A stretch of DNA of 64,000 nucleotides from Acidiphilium iwatense (GCF_021556475.1 NZ_JAKGBZ010000013.1:1-64000); one strand, 5' to 3'. Shown: positions 1 to 9,035, counted from the stretch's first letter. Notes: a model not told the origin generated them from the sequence alone. Translations and numbers: made by a program.

Positions 1-206
1 AAACTTCTCAGACAGGAGACCGTCGCGTGAAGTGCGCCATCAACGGCGCCGCAAAATCAGCCGGAAATCACTACCGCAGAGCGGTTTTGTTCAATCCCCC
101 CGGTCAAATGACGACACACCCTAGTCAAGCCCCTCATGCCGGCCGGGGCTGGCCGAAGGCGATGGCCGAAATAGGTCAGGCAGTCGGAGCGCCTCTGAAC
201 AAACCC
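1..206. other. Non-coding edge; no convincing gene
   Basis: No reading frame here looks like a real gene. The first bases (aaacttctcagacagg) resemble what I remember of IS5-type element ends, and an IS5-type transposase fragment lies about 1 kb away at 996-1110. Without the sequence to the left this cannot be confirmed. The rest is the 3' flank of the hydrolase gene that ends at 207. Confidence 0.3.
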
Positions 207-896
207 TCACGCAACGGAGCCGGCAGCTTCCTCGATCAGTGCAATGATATCGTCAGCATGCGAGGCCAGGGACGCATGGCTCGCTTGCAACGTGATCGTC
301 TTCTTAGGGTTCATACGCTCCGCCATCCACTTTTCGCTTTCCGGCGGGATCATGCGGTCGTTCGCCGAGATTTGGTACCAGCTCGGTTTTACTTTCCACG
401 CCGGCGGTCCCGACTTGTCATCAAAACAGCGGGCCGCGATCGGTTTTTGCGACAGCGCCATCACCAGTGCCTCCGTTTCATTGAGGTCCTGGCAGAAACT
501 TTCACGAAATTTGTTGGGGGTGATCCAGAGAAACCCGTCCTTGTCAGGACGGATATTGCCGCCCGAAGGAGACGCTTGCCGTCCGAAAATGCTCCCGAGG
601 CTGTCTCCTTCGTCGGGGGCAAATGCCGCCACATAGACGAGGCCAACAACATTCGGCCCGTGGCCTGCACCCGTGATGACGGCACCACCGTAGGAATGGC
701 CGACCAGCAGGGTCGGGCCGTCCTGCGCCGCGGCAAGCTTGCTTGTGCGGTCGATATCGTCGGCCAGCGATGTGAGCGGATTTTGCACCGCACAGACCCG
801 ATAGCCTTTGGCATGCAGCGGCGGAATGACATGACGCCAGTGGGAGCCGTCGCCCCATGCGCCGTGCACCAACAGGATAGTCTGCTTGCCAGTCAT
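207..896 (-). CDS. Small alpha/beta hydrolase (EstC/RsbQ-like esterase type)
   Basis: A 229-residue single-domain alpha/beta-fold hydrolase. The N-terminal strand is followed by the oxyanion-hole motif VHGAWGDGSHW at about residues 10-20. The nucleophile elbow GHSYGG lies at about 66-71 and the likely catalytic histidine is in ASHASLASH near the C-terminus. Proteins of this small family hydrolyse esters or lactones, but the substrate cannot be read from sequence. No signal peptide or membrane segment is seen, so it should be cytoplasmic. It stands alone on the minus strand beside IS debris at 996-1110, which suggests a flexible, possibly acquired region. The family call is firm; the function is open. 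Confidence 0.85.
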   Translation of the reverse strand: MTGKQTILLVHGAWGDGSHWRHVIPPLHAKGYRVCAVQNPLTSLADDIDRTSKLAAAQDGPTLLVGHSYGGAVITGAGHGPNVVGLVYVAAFAPDEGDSLGSIFGRQASPSGGNIRPDKDGFLWITPNKFRESFCQDLNETEALVMALSQKPIAARCFDDKSGPPAWKVKPSWYQISANDRMIPPESEKWMAERMNPKKTITLQASHASLASHADDIIALIEEAAGSVA

Positions 897-995
897 CAGC
901 GTCCTCCTGAGTTAAGAACCAGAAAAGAATTATTGAGTAATTTCAGAGGGTTAGGATTCTGTCGGTTTACCGTGACAGACGGAAGCACGATCTCG

Positions 996-1110
996 TGGAT
1001 TGAGATTACTCGGCGGCAGTATCGTCGGAACGGACTGCGTTACGCAAGTGATTTGACGGATGGCGACTGGGAACTGATCGAGCAATTCATGCCGCTACCC
1101 GCGCGGCTTG
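996..1110 (+). pseudogene. Remnant of an IS5-family transposase N-terminus
   Basis: Read on the plus strand, this stretch encodes WIEITRRQYRRNGLRYASDL and continues DLTDGDWELIEQFMPLPARLG. That is the typical N-terminus of IS5-family transposases (usually W-T-E-I-T-R, Y-R-R-x-G-L-R-Y-x-S-D-L-T-D-x-E-W, I-x-x-x-M-P). Homology stops after about 38 codons, where GRPR would follow in intact copies, and nothing of the DDE catalytic domain is present. No clear terminal inverted repeats can be delimited. The rest of the 453-base gap from 897 to 1352 has no gene; it holds only this fragment and the repeat-like unit at 1314-1346. Confidence 0.7.
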
Positions 1111-1313
1111 GTGTGGTGGCTGCGGCGGCAAAATCAATGAAATACCACCCCAACAACGGCCTGACCGCCGATAAGAGAAACAAGATTTCAGGTCGCTGAT
1201 ATGAACCTGACGGATGGCGGGGTGGGCCGGAAAATTTTAGACATGCACCCACCCGGATCGGAACTTCGGCGGCAATTTAATCCGTTGCGATCCCGTCCCC
1301 AGGCCGCACTGAT

Positions 1314-1346
1314 GTCATCGCGAGGCGCGCAGCGACGACGCGATCC
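1314..1346. repeat. Degenerate copy of a dispersed GTCATTGCGAG-type repeat
   Basis: The segment starts GTCATCGCGAGG and ends GCGATCC. It matches in order and spacing the arm of the inverted-repeat element at 9036-9152, which runs GTCATTGCGAG to GCAATCC. It lies seven bases beyond the stop codon of the M3 peptidase gene, in the same intergenic type of position as the other copies. Its internal GC-rich segment can fold. A role in transcript 3'-end formation is possible but not shown. Confidence 0.45.
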
Positions 1347-1352
1347 ATCCTG

Positions 1353-3035
1353 TCACGCGAGTATTTTGGCGACCTCCGCGACCGAGGCTTCGAGCGCGCC
1401 CGGCTCGAACGGTGAAATCAGCCCCGCGCCTGACACCAAGTCCAGAAACGGCGCCGAGCCGCCGCGCCGGCACAGCGCGATATAATCCTCCAGCGCGACC
1501 TGATAATTCTTGCGCGACCGCACCCAGAATTGCAGCGCGCAGCACTGCGCCAGCGCATAGTCGATCATGTAGAACGGCAGAAGATATAAATGCAGCACGC
1601 GCTGCCACGCGCCGCCCTTGGCGCCATGGTCGAGATCGCCATAGTGACGCCACGGCAGATAGCGTTTTTCCAGAGTCTGCCATATCGCATGACGTTCGGC
1701 GGGCGTCGCTTCCGGCTTCGCATAAACCTCATGCTGGAAATGATCGAAGCACGCGATATGAGGTAGCCGATACATCGTCTGAATCAGATGCATCCGTCGA
1801 TACCGTTCCGCCGCGTCGGCACCCACCAGCAGATCCGCGTGCGGATGGGTCAGCAGCTCGAAACTCATCGAGTGGATTTCAGCACTTTCCATGCCCGGCC
1901 AGAGATAGTCGATACCCGGCAGATCGCGGCTGGAAAAACCCTGGAACGCGTGGCCCATTTCATGGGTCAGCACGTCGATATCGCCGCTGGTACCGACGAA
2001 ATTCGCGAAAATGAACGGCATCCCGACGGTCGGAAAATCGGTACAGAACCCGCCATTGCCCTTGCCGGGGCGGTTTTTCAGATCGAGAAACCCGCCCTGG
2101 TTCATCGCGCGGTAGAACCCCGCGATTTCGGGGTCCATCCGGTCATACATCGCCTGACCGGCGGCAACCAGTTCGTCATGGCCGCCGAGCGGCGTTGGAT
2201 TGCCCAAGGGATCGACGATCGCCTCGTCCCAGAAATGGAGTTCGTCCCAGCCGAAATCCTTCCGTCGCTGCTCCAGCAATTCCGCGACCAGGGGCGTGAC
2301 ATCCGCGGCGATCGCGTCGCGATAGCGCGCGACATCCTCCGGTCCGTAATCGAGCCGGCGCATCCGCCGATAGCCGAGTTCGACGAAATTCCGATAACCC
2401 AGTTTGCGCGCCATGCCATGGCGCAATTTCACCAGATCGTCGTAAATCCGGTCCAATTCGGCGCCGTTCGCGGTGAAGAACCGGTCGATTTTCAGCTCTG
2501 CCTCATGCCGCGTCGCGCGGTTCAGTTGCTCGCGATACGGCGCCATGCCTTCGAGATTGACGATCGTGCCGTCGATCTCGATTTTCGCGGACGCGGTCAG
2601 TTCGGTATAGCGCGCGCTGAGCTTGGCTTCCCGCTCCAGGTCGGCGGCGATTTCGGGCCGGAACGTCGAGACATCGACCTCCCAGAGTGCAAGCGCGTGA
2701 GCACCCACGGCATCGAGGATCGCGGTCCGGTCCTGATGGCCGAGCAGGCGCTTCTTGAAGCCGGTCTCGTGATCCTTCGCGGCGGGGAGCAGCGCATCGC
2801 GATAGTCGCGCGCCTGCGCCGCGTCCGCATCCGCCGTGTTCTGCTGAAACCGCAGCCCGACCAGATTGTCCCACGTCGAAATTTCCCGCCGCACCCGATC
2901 GAATTGTGCAACGGCTTCGGCGATTTCGCCATCGTCGAGCAGGGCGTTGAGGGCGGTGTAATCCCGCGCCAGCGACTCCCGGTCGGGTGTCGGTGCGGCA
3001 ATATCGGCGAATCGGATCGGGGTTTGCGTGTCCAT
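1353..3035 (-). CDS. M3 family zinc oligopeptidase (oligoendopeptidase F type)
   Basis: A 560-residue metallopeptidase of clan MA, family M3. The zinc motif HEMGH is at about residues 358-362, and the third ligand glutamate lies in GMESAEIHSM near 386. Members cleave short peptides in the cytoplasm, and the lack of a signal peptide agrees with that. The length is close to the family norm of 550-600. It ends just before a repeat-like unit at 1314-1346. The start lies 36 bases from the mutL stop on the same strand, so both may be on one transcript. The family call is secure; the exact substrate preference is not determinable. Confidence 0.93.
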   Translation of the reverse strand: MDTQTPIRFADIAAPTPDRESLARDYTALNALLDDGEIAEAVAQFDRVRREISTWDNLVGLRFQQNTADADAAQARDYRDALLPAAKDHETGFKKRLLGHQDRTAILDAVGAHALALWEVDVSTFRPEIAADLEREAKLSARYTELTASAKIEIDGTIVNLEGMAPYREQLNRATRHEAELKIDRFFTANGAELDRIYDDLVKLRHGMARKLGYRNFVELGYRRMRRLDYGPEDVARYRDAIAADVTPLVAELLEQRRKDFGWDELHFWDEAIVDPLGNPTPLGGHDELVAAGQAMYDRMDPEIAGFYRAMNQGGFLDLKNRPGKGNGGFCTDFPTVGMPFIFANFVGTSGDIDVLTHEMGHAFQGFSSRDLPGIDYLWPGMESAEIHSMSFELLTHPHADLLVGADAAERYRRMHLIQTMYRLPHIACFDHFQHEVYAKPEATPAERHAIWQTLEKRYLPWRHYGDLDHGAKGGAWQRVLHLYLLPFYMIDYALAQCCALQFWVRSRKNYQVALEDYIALCRRGGSAPFLDLVSGAGLISPFEPGALEASVAEVAKILA

Positions 3036-3071
3036 CCCCGTTCAAACCAAGTCTCGTGCCGCCGCGCAAGC

Positions 3072-4811
3072 TCAGCCGGCGCGGCCGAACATCCGCTCCA
3101 GATCGCCCCGCGTCAGCTTCAGCACGGTGGGGCGCCCATGCGGGCAGGTCTGGGCGCGCGGCGTCGCCTCCATCTGGCGCAGCAAAGCCGCCATTTCCGC
3201 GATTTCGAGCCGCCGCCCGGCGCGGATCGAACGATGGCACGCCATCCGCGCGAGCACCGCGTCCAGCCGGGCGGACAGCGCGGTCGCCTCACCGGATTCG
3301 GCCATTGTGTCGGCGATGTCGCGCAGCAACCCCGCCGGATCGGCCGGGCCAAGCGCCGCCGGAATCGCGCGAATCAGCACCGCACCCGGTCCAAAACCCT
3401 CGATGTCCAGCCCAAGTTCGGCAAGCGCGCTTGCCGATCCGAGAAGCCGCGCGGCATCGTCGGCCGGCAGATCGACCGGCACCGGGGCCAGCAGCCCCTG
3501 GCGCGCGATCCCGCCCGCATCGCGTTCGGCACGCAGCCTCTCCTCGGTCAGCCTCTCATGCGCCGCGTGCTGATCGACCAGAACCAGCGATCCATCGCCT
3601 GCGAGCGCCAGGATATAGGTGTCCAGAATCTGCCCAATCGGCGCGCCAAGCGGATACTCCGACGGCTCTTCGGGCAGTTCCTGCCGGCGCATCACCGGTT
3701 TCAGGTCGAGCCCGAACCCGATCTCCGCCTCGGCGAAGCCGTGCGCCTGCTGGGCCGGCGCCGCCGCATAGGACCAGGACGGTGCCGGGCCGCGCGGCGC
3801 GAGCCGGAGCGCCGGCGCCTGCGCGAGATCGGCCGGGGCCGCGAGTGCGCGCTGGATCGCGCCGATCACCAGGCTGCGCACCCCGTCCGGCTCGGCGAAG
3901 CGCAGTTCGGCCTTGGCCGGATGCACGTTCACGTCGAGCCGGTCATGCCCGAGATCGAGCCAGAGTGCCGCCACCGGATGCCGGCCCTGCGGGATCACCT
4001 CGCGATAGGCGATGCGCAACGCCATCCGCAGCAACGGGTCGCGCACCGGCCTGCCATTGACCACGAAATTCTGATGCCGCGCCGTCGCCCTGGTCAGGCT
4101 GGCCGGACCGATGAACCCCGAAAGCATCACCCCCTCGCGCACCGCCTCGATCGGCACCAGCGCCTCCATTTCGCCGCGCCCGTAAAGGGCGGCGACCCGC
4201 GCGCGCCGGTCCTGTGCGGGCAGGTCGAAGCTAACCACGCCGTCGATGCTCAGCGCGAACGCCACCTCGGGCGCGGCGAGCGCCAGATGCCGCACCGCCT
4301 CGACGCAGGCGGCGGTTTCGGCGGCGGTGGAACGCAGGAATTTGCGCCGCGCCGGAGTGGCATAGAACAAATCCTCGACGATCGCCCGCGTCCCGAACGG
4401 GGCGGCAACGGGCGCCACCTCGCCCACCGCCCCACCGGCCACAGTGATCCGCGCCGCGACATCCTGCCCGCGCGGCCGCGAGATCAGGGTCAGCCGCGCC
4501 GCCGCGCCGATCGAGGGCAGCGCCTCGCCGCGAAACCCCAGGGTCGCAATGCGGATCAGCGCCTCGTCGGCGAGTTTCGAGGTGGCGTGCCGCTCGATCG
4601 CCAAAGCCAGTTCGATCTCGGGAATGCCGTTGCCGTCGTCGGTCACCTCGATCCGCGCGATCCCGCCGCCCGCAATCGCCACCGCAATGCGTCGCGCGCC
4701 GGCATCGAGCGCGTTCTCGACCAGTTCCTTCACCGCCGCCGCCGGGCGCTCGATCACCTCGCCGGCGGCGATGCGGTTGACCGTCTCCGGCGCGAGTCGT
4801 CTGATGGGCAT
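3072..4811 (-). CDS. mutL: DNA mismatch repair protein MutL (endonuclease type)
   Basis: A 579-residue MutL. The N-terminal GHKL ATPase shows ELVENALDAG, DDGNGIP and GFRGEALPSIG. The C-terminal domain carries DQHAAHERLTEE, which fits the DQHA(X)2E(X)4E nicking-endonuclease motif. ACHRSI and a late C-P-H-G-R-P segment follow, completing the metal-binding set. The protein should therefore nick DNA itself, as expected in bacteria without MutH. The start at MPIRRLAPE was chosen because conservation begins there; upstream in-frame sequence is not MutL-like. It is divergent from the SDR gene at 4918. Confidence 0.97.
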   Translation of the reverse strand: MPIRRLAPETVNRIAAGEVIERPAAAVKELVENALDAGARRIAVAIAGGGIARIEVTDDGNGIPEIELALAIERHATSKLADEALIRIATLGFRGEALPSIGAAARLTLISRPRGQDVAARITVAGGAVGEVAPVAAPFGTRAIVEDLFYATPARRKFLRSTAAETAACVEAVRHLALAAPEVAFALSIDGVVSFDLPAQDRRARVAALYGRGEMEALVPIEAVREGVMLSGFIGPASLTRATARHQNFVVNGRPVRDPLLRMALRIAYREVIPQGRHPVAALWLDLGHDRLDVNVHPAKAELRFAEPDGVRSLVIGAIQRALAAPADLAQAPALRLAPRGPAPSWSYAAAPAQQAHGFAEAEIGFGLDLKPVMRRQELPEEPSEYPLGAPIGQILDTYILALAGDGSLVLVDQHAAHERLTEERLRAERDAGGIARQGLLAPVPVDLPADDAARLLGSASALAELGLDIEGFGPGAVLIRAIPAALGPADPAGLLRDIADTMAESGEATALSARLDAVLARMACHRSIRAGRRLEIAEMAALLRQMEATPRAQTCPHGRPTVLKLTRGDLERMFGRAG

Positions 4812-4876
4812 GATGGAGTGTAGCGCCTTGCGCCGCGCTCTGTCCAAGCGTTCGGCAACGCCACTATAGACAAAAT

Positions 4877-4891
4877 TGTCATTTCGTGACA
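4877..4891. promoter_or_regulatory. Palindrome TGTCA-N5-TGACA in the mutL/SDR intergenic region
   Basis: The sequence TGTCA, five bases, TGACA forms a 5-bp inverted repeat 26 bases upstream of the SDR start and 66 bases upstream of the mutL start. The position fits an operator for a dimeric repressor, but no regulator is identified. A related palindrome with the arms reversed sits before the aldehyde dehydrogenase gene at 59879-59892. Confidence 0.3.
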
Positions 4892-4917
4892 GGCCGAAAG
4901 CCGAACCGGAGGGAATG

Positions 4918-5769
4918 ATGCGCATAACAGTCAAAGGCAAGGTCGCGGTCCTGACCGGTGCCGCCAGCGGCATCGGCGCCGCGCTCGCCCGACAGCTCGC
5001 CGCGCGCGGCGCGTCGCTCGCGCTGATCGACCGCGACCAGGACGGATTGGAACGGGTCGCCGCCGAAGCCCGGTTGTTCGGCGCCACGGTTTCCACCCAT
5101 GTCGCCGACCTCGCCGACCCCGCCGCGATCGCGGCGCTGCCCGACGCAATTGCCGCGACTCACGCGGCGCCGGCTTTGCTGATCAACAATGCCGGCGTCG
5201 CCCTGGTCGGGCGGTTCGACCAGATGGATGCGGCGGATTTCGACTGGCTGATGGACATCAATTTCTGGGCCGGCGTGCGGATGACCCGCGCCTTCCTGCC
5301 CGCCCTCCGTCGCGCGGGTGGCGCGCGGATCGTGTTTCTCTCCTCGGTGTTCGGCATCATCGCACCGCCCGGCCAATGCGCCTATGCCGCCTCGAAATTC
5401 GCGATCCGCGGCTTCGCCGAAGCGCTGCGCCACGAACTCGCCGATACGCCAATCGGCGTTACCGTGGTGCATCCCGGCGGTATCCGCACCAACATCGCCC
5501 GCTCGGCCCGGCTCGCCGCTGGCATGAACCCGGAAGAGGCGGCAGCGGGCGTGCGCGCCTTCGAGACCATGCTGAAAACCACGCCGGAGGTTGCCGCCAG
5601 CACGATTCTGCGCGGCGTCGAGCGCGGCGCGGACCGCGTACTGATCGGCTCCGACGCCTATGCGATCGACGCGCTGCAGCGGCTGATGCCGGCGCGCTAC
5701 TGGCGACCGATGCAGCGCCGGCTTGGCAAACTCGGCGGGCTGGTCAAAGCTCCCGCCGAACAGAATTAA
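4918..5769 (+). CDS. Short-chain dehydrogenase/reductase (SDR)
   Basis: A 283-residue classical SDR oxidoreductase. The nucleotide-binding TGAASGIG is near the N-terminus and NNAG near residue 87. The active-site serine is in FLSSVFG and the catalytic YAASK is about 13 residues later. Two ATG codons stand side by side at 4915 and 4918. The second was chosen because the GGAGGG ribosome-binding site at 4908-4913 would be only one base from the first. The esterase gene begins 10 bases downstream, so the two form a pair. Such SDR plus esterase pairs often act on lipid-like or xenobiotic alcohols; the substrate here is unknown. Confidence 0.92.
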   Translation: MRITVKGKVAVLTGAASGIGAALARQLAARGASLALIDRDQDGLERVAAEARLFGATVSTHVADLADPAAIAALPDAIAATHAAPALLINNAGVALVGRFDQMDAADFDWLMDINFWAGVRMTRAFLPALRRAGGARIVFLSSVFGIIAPPGQCAYAASKFAIRGFAEALRHELADTPIGVTVVHPGGIRTNIARSARLAAGMNPEEAAAGVRAFETMLKTTPEVAASTILRGVERGADRVLIGSDAYAIDALQRLMPARYWRPMQRRLGKLGGLVKAPAEQN

Positions 5770-5779
5770 GGACACCGCC

Positions 5780-6676
5780 ATGGCCAGCCTCGCCGCGCAT
5801 CTCCTCAATCCGGTCCTGCGCTTTCAGGTCAAGCGCAGGCTCGCCAGGGCGACCGAGGCGCGGGAGCTGCGCAGGGCGTTCAACGCGTCGCTGCCCGGAC
5901 CGCGCGGCGTGCGCTTCACCGCGGCGGTGGTCGGTATCGCGGGCGAATGGGCGGAGCCGGCCGCCGGAGCATCGCCGGCGTTGACCCTGCTCTATCTCCA
6001 TGGCGGCGCCTATATCGCCTGCTCGTCGCGCAGCCATCGGCCGATCACCGGCGGCTTCGCCCGGCGCGGCGTACGAGTCTTCGCGCCCGATTACCGGCTC
6101 GCGCCGGAAAATCCCTATCCGGCGGCGCTGGAAGACGGGCTCGCCACCTACCAGGCGCTGCTCGACCAGGGCACCGCACCCGAGCGCCTCGCCATCGCCG
6201 GCGATTCGGCGGGCGGCGGCCTCGCGCTGGCCGTGCTGCTGAAGGCAAAGCAGGAGGGATTGCCGATGCCCGCGCGCGCCGTTCTGTTCTCGCCCTGGAC
6301 CGATCTCGCCGCGACCGGCGCCAGCACGGTCGAGAACGACAAGCGCGATCCGATGATCAAGGGCAGCAAGGTGGCGGAGGGTGCGGAGATCTACCTCGCC
6401 GGCGCCGATCCGCGCGAGCCCTTCGCCTCGCCGCTCTACGGCGATCTGGCCGGATTGCCGCCTTTGATGATCCATGTCGGCGACAACGAGGTGCTGCGTG
6501 ACGATTCCGTGCGGTTCGACGCAACGGCGCGCGCCGCCGGCGTCACGAGCCTGTTGCGCGTCTGGCCGGTGGTCGCCCATGTCTGGCCGATGTTCAACGC
6601 GATCCTGCCGGAGGGCCGCCAGACGCTCGACGAAAGCGCCGCGTTCATACGCGGTGCCGTCGGCGCAGCTCGTTGA
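5780..6676 (+). CDS. Alpha/beta hydrolase of the hormone-sensitive lipase (HSL) family
   Basis: A 298-residue esterase. The HSL signature HGGAY (oxyanion hole) lies near residue 75 and the nucleophile motif GDSAGGG near 150. The C-terminal histidine is probably that of the VAHVWP segment. The start is the ATG after the SDR stop, with TAAGGA as ribosome-binding sequence. It is probably co-transcribed with the SDR gene. The 3' end overlaps by 32 bases the end of the convergent MFS remnant at 6645. Function is likely hydrolysis of short or medium acyl esters. Confidence 0.9.
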   Translation: MASLAAHLLNPVLRFQVKRRLARATEARELRRAFNASLPGPRGVRFTAAVVGIAGEWAEPAAGASPALTLLYLHGGAYIACSSRSHRPITGGFARRGVRVFAPDYRLAPENPYPAALEDGLATYQALLDQGTAPERLAIAGDSAGGGLALAVLLKAKQEGLPMPARAVLFSPWTDLAATGASTVENDKRDPMIKGSKVAEGAEIYLAGADPREPFASPLYGDLAGLPPLMIHVGDNEVLRDDSVRFDATARAAGVTSLLRVWPVVAHVWPMFNAILPEGRQTLDESAAFIRGAVGAAR

Positions 6677-7856
6677 TGCCGAAATAGGTCAGCGCGAGCG
6701 CGGGCAGCACCGCGCCGACAATCGCCACCAACGGCCAGCCGCCGCGCAGCAGCAGGGGGCTGGCCATCGCCGAACCGGCCGCCCCGCCCAGAAAAAACGC
6801 CGCCATGTAGGCGCCGTTGAGCCGCGCGCGCAGCTCCGGCGCCAGCGCGTAGATCGCCCTCTGGCCGAACACGTTGTTCGCCTGCACGCCGAAATCGAGC
6901 GCGACGCCCGCCAGCGCCAGCAGCACCACATTATGCGCCGCCGCGCCGAGCGCGGAGAGCGCGAACGAGGCCAGGATCAGCATGAGCGACACCGCGCTGC
7001 CCAGCCTGCCATGCCCGGAATCCGCCAGCCGTCCGGCCAGCGGCGCGGACAGCGCCCCCGCCGCGCCCACCAGCGCGAACACCGCGATGCCGCGCTGGGT
7101 ATAGTGAAACTCGGAGGCCAGCAGCAGCGGCACGGCGGTCCATTACAGGCTGAATGCGCCGAACGCCGCGCATTGATAAGCGGCCCGGCGGCGCAGCGTC
7201 GGCTCGGTGACATACAGCACGAACAGGCTGGCGATCAGCGACACGTAGGAATGATCCGCCTTCGGGGTCAGGCGCGGCAGCCTTGCCCGCAGCAGCAGCG
7301 CCAATCCGGCCATGCCCACCGCCGAGAGGCCGAATACCGCCCGCCAGCCGGCCGCGTAGGCGATCAGGCTCGCGAACGGGCGGGCGAGCAGAATGCCGAA
7401 CACCAGCCCGCCCATGACATTGCCGACCACCCGGCCACGCACCGCATCCGGCGTGAGCGAAGCCGCCATCGGCACCAATATCTGCACCGCGCTGGAACTG
7501 ATGCCGATCAGCAGGGCCGCGCCGAGAAACATCGCCCAGCCTGAAGAGACCGCCGCCGCCGCCAGCGCGACCACCGTGGCGCCCACCAGCCGCACGATCA
7601 AGGTCCGGTTTTCCAAGAGATCGCCCAACGGCACCAGGAACAGCAGCCCGGTGGCATAGCCGAGCTGGGTGAGGGTGACGAGCAGGCTCGCCGCCGGTTT
7701 CGGCAGATGCAGCGCGGGCGCGATCAGCCCGACCAGCGGCTGGGAGTAATAAAGATTTGCGGCGATTGCCCCGGTCGCGGCGGCGAACAGGGTAACCAGC
7801 CCGGCGGAGGGCGCCGCGCGCGGGTCCGCCCTATCGATCGTTGTGCATTGCAACAT
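6645..7856 (-). pseudogene. MFS transporter interrupted by an in-frame TAA codon
   Basis: The translation starts at MLQCTTIDRADP and shows a 12-helix MFS transporter with LYYSQPLVGLI at the first helix. At 7143-7145 the frame meets a TAA after AAFGAFSL. The same frame continues directly with WTAVPLLLAS and the last third of the transporter to a normal stop at 6645. No base is gained or lost, so this is a nonsense codon and not a frameshift. Related transporters have an aromatic residue at this point. The gene is either recently inactivated, read through, or affected by a sequencing error. Both halves keep high-quality MFS sequence, which argues for a very recent change. Confidence 0.8.
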
Positions 7857-7899
7857 GGCGGGGGATATGATCCCGGCGGCCCGCCGCTTCAATCGCGGA

Positions 7900-8502
7900 T
7901 CAGAAAATCCCGAGCAGGCGGTTCAGCAATCCCTTGGATTGCGTGGCGCTCTGATGCGGTGTCGCCCCCTTGGTCGCCGGTTCGCCAAGCGCCGCGTTTT
8001 CCTGCAGGCGGCGCTGCTCGGCCGAGGCGTTGACCACGCTGCTGGTCTGGCCCGATCCGCCGAACGACATCAGTGAATGCAGGAAATCCGGACTCCGGCT
8101 TTGCAGATTGGCCTGCCGATCGACCTCTGCGCGGATGCCCGCCGGCGGGGTCGGTCCGGCTTCCTGCAACAGGGCCTGCTGGCCGGGACCCATGCTGGTA
8201 TCGGCATTGGCGAGCGCGGTCTGCGGCGCCAGCACTTCCTCGGCCTGTTGCGAAGCGGAAATCTGCTGCGGCCGCGGCGCGCCCGGCTGGGGCGCCGGCA
8301 AGGTGCCGAGTTCCGGCGGTATCGACAGCGGTGCCTCGGTCGCCACCTCATAGGCGTTGGGCGGCGTAACCTCCAGGCCGAAGGTTTTCGCCGCACCGCT
8401 GCACCCGGCGAGGCCCAGGGTCGAACCGATCGCGATCACCCCAAGCAGAACCGGGGTCGAGGCGCGCAGGGCAGGGCTGGTCGGCCGGAATTTCAGCATC
8501 AT
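7900..8502 (-). CDS. DUF3035 lipoprotein
   Basis: A 200-residue predicted lipoprotein. The hydrophobic signal stretch ends in the lipobox LAGC at about residues 31-34, followed by a long low-complexity, proline- and glutamine-rich body. Alphaproteobacterial DUF3035 proteins are commonly encoded directly after lspA, as here; the start overlaps the lspA stop by the ATGA arrangement. LspA would process this very protein's signal peptide. The role is unknown, presumably in the envelope. The lipobox and context are clear; the family assignment comes from memory of this neighbourhood. Confidence 0.8.
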   Translation of the reverse strand: MMLKFRPTSPALRASTPVLLGVIAIGSTLGLAGCSGAAKTFGLEVTPPNAYEVATEAPLSIPPELGTLPAPQPGAPRPQQISASQQAEEVLAPQTALANADTSMGPGQQALLQEAGPTPPAGIRAEVDRQANLQSRSPDFLHSLMSFGGSGQTSSVVNASAEQRRLQENAALGEPATKGATPHQSATQSKGLLNRLLGIF

Positions 8503-9026
8503 GGCGCTTCCTTATCGCCGCGCGCGGCGTCCGGCAAGGGAGATGCGCTGCCCGGATTGTCGCGCCGGACCATGCCCTCGACGATCAGCGCCGTCACCCC
8601 GCAGACGATCGCGGCATCCGCCACATTGAACACATACCAGTGCCAGGCGCCGATATGGGCATCGATGAAATCCACCACCGCGCCATAGCGGAGGCGCGAA
8701 ATCACGTTGCCGATCGCCCCGCCGATGATCGCGCCGATCGCCAGGGTGGTGACCAGATGGGTCGCCCGCCAGAGCCAAACCGCCAGCGCCACGATCGCCG
8801 CCGCGGCGATCGCGATCAGCAATATCGTCGCATTATCGCCCGCCAGAATCCCGAAGGTCACGCCATGGTTCCATACCAGCGCGAAATTCAGCACCGGCAG
8901 AATCCGCACCACGCCGCGCGAAGGCAGATCGAGCCCGTACAGAATCCAGGCTTTCGATAATTGATCCGCCGCCAGCACGACGATGGCCACGACAAGGCCG
9001 GCGAAGCGGCGGCTCACCACGCTCAT
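8499..9026 (-). CDS. lspA: Lipoprotein signal peptidase (signal peptidase II)
   Basis: A 175-residue membrane aspartyl protease that cleaves signal peptides of diacylglyceryl-prolipoproteins. Four hydrophobic segments are visible. The motif AADQLSKAW lies near the N-terminus. The region GNVISRLRYGAVVDFID and the later FNVADAAI carry the conserved aspartates of VVDF and NxAD. The usual GNxxDR has serine in place of its aspartate, which is noted as a finding. It is followed by the DUF3035 lipoprotein gene with a 4-base overlap. Upstream lies an inverted-repeat element and then ileS, the classical ileS-lspA order. Confidence 0.95.
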   Translation of the reverse strand: MSVVSRRFAGLVVAIVVLAADQLSKAWILYGLDLPSRGVVRILPVLNFALVWNHGVTFGILAGDNATILLIAIAAAAIVALAVWLWRATHLVTTLAIGAIIGGAIGNVISRLRYGAVVDFIDAHIGAWHWYVFNVADAAIVCGVTALIVEGMVRRDNPGSASPLPDAARGDKEAP

Positions 9027-9035
9027 CGTCCCGCA

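Noticed and set aside
1-30. Possible IS element end at the left edge (aaacttctcagacagg)
   Set aside because: Only a remembered resemblance to IS5-type ends; without left flank or the matching inverted repeat it cannot be confirmed.
1788-4823. Long open frames on the plus strand opposite the M3 peptidase and mutL genes
   Set aside because: High-GC antisense shadows: the minus-strand proteins show complete family motifs, while the plus-strand translation is arginine- and proline-rich without any domain.
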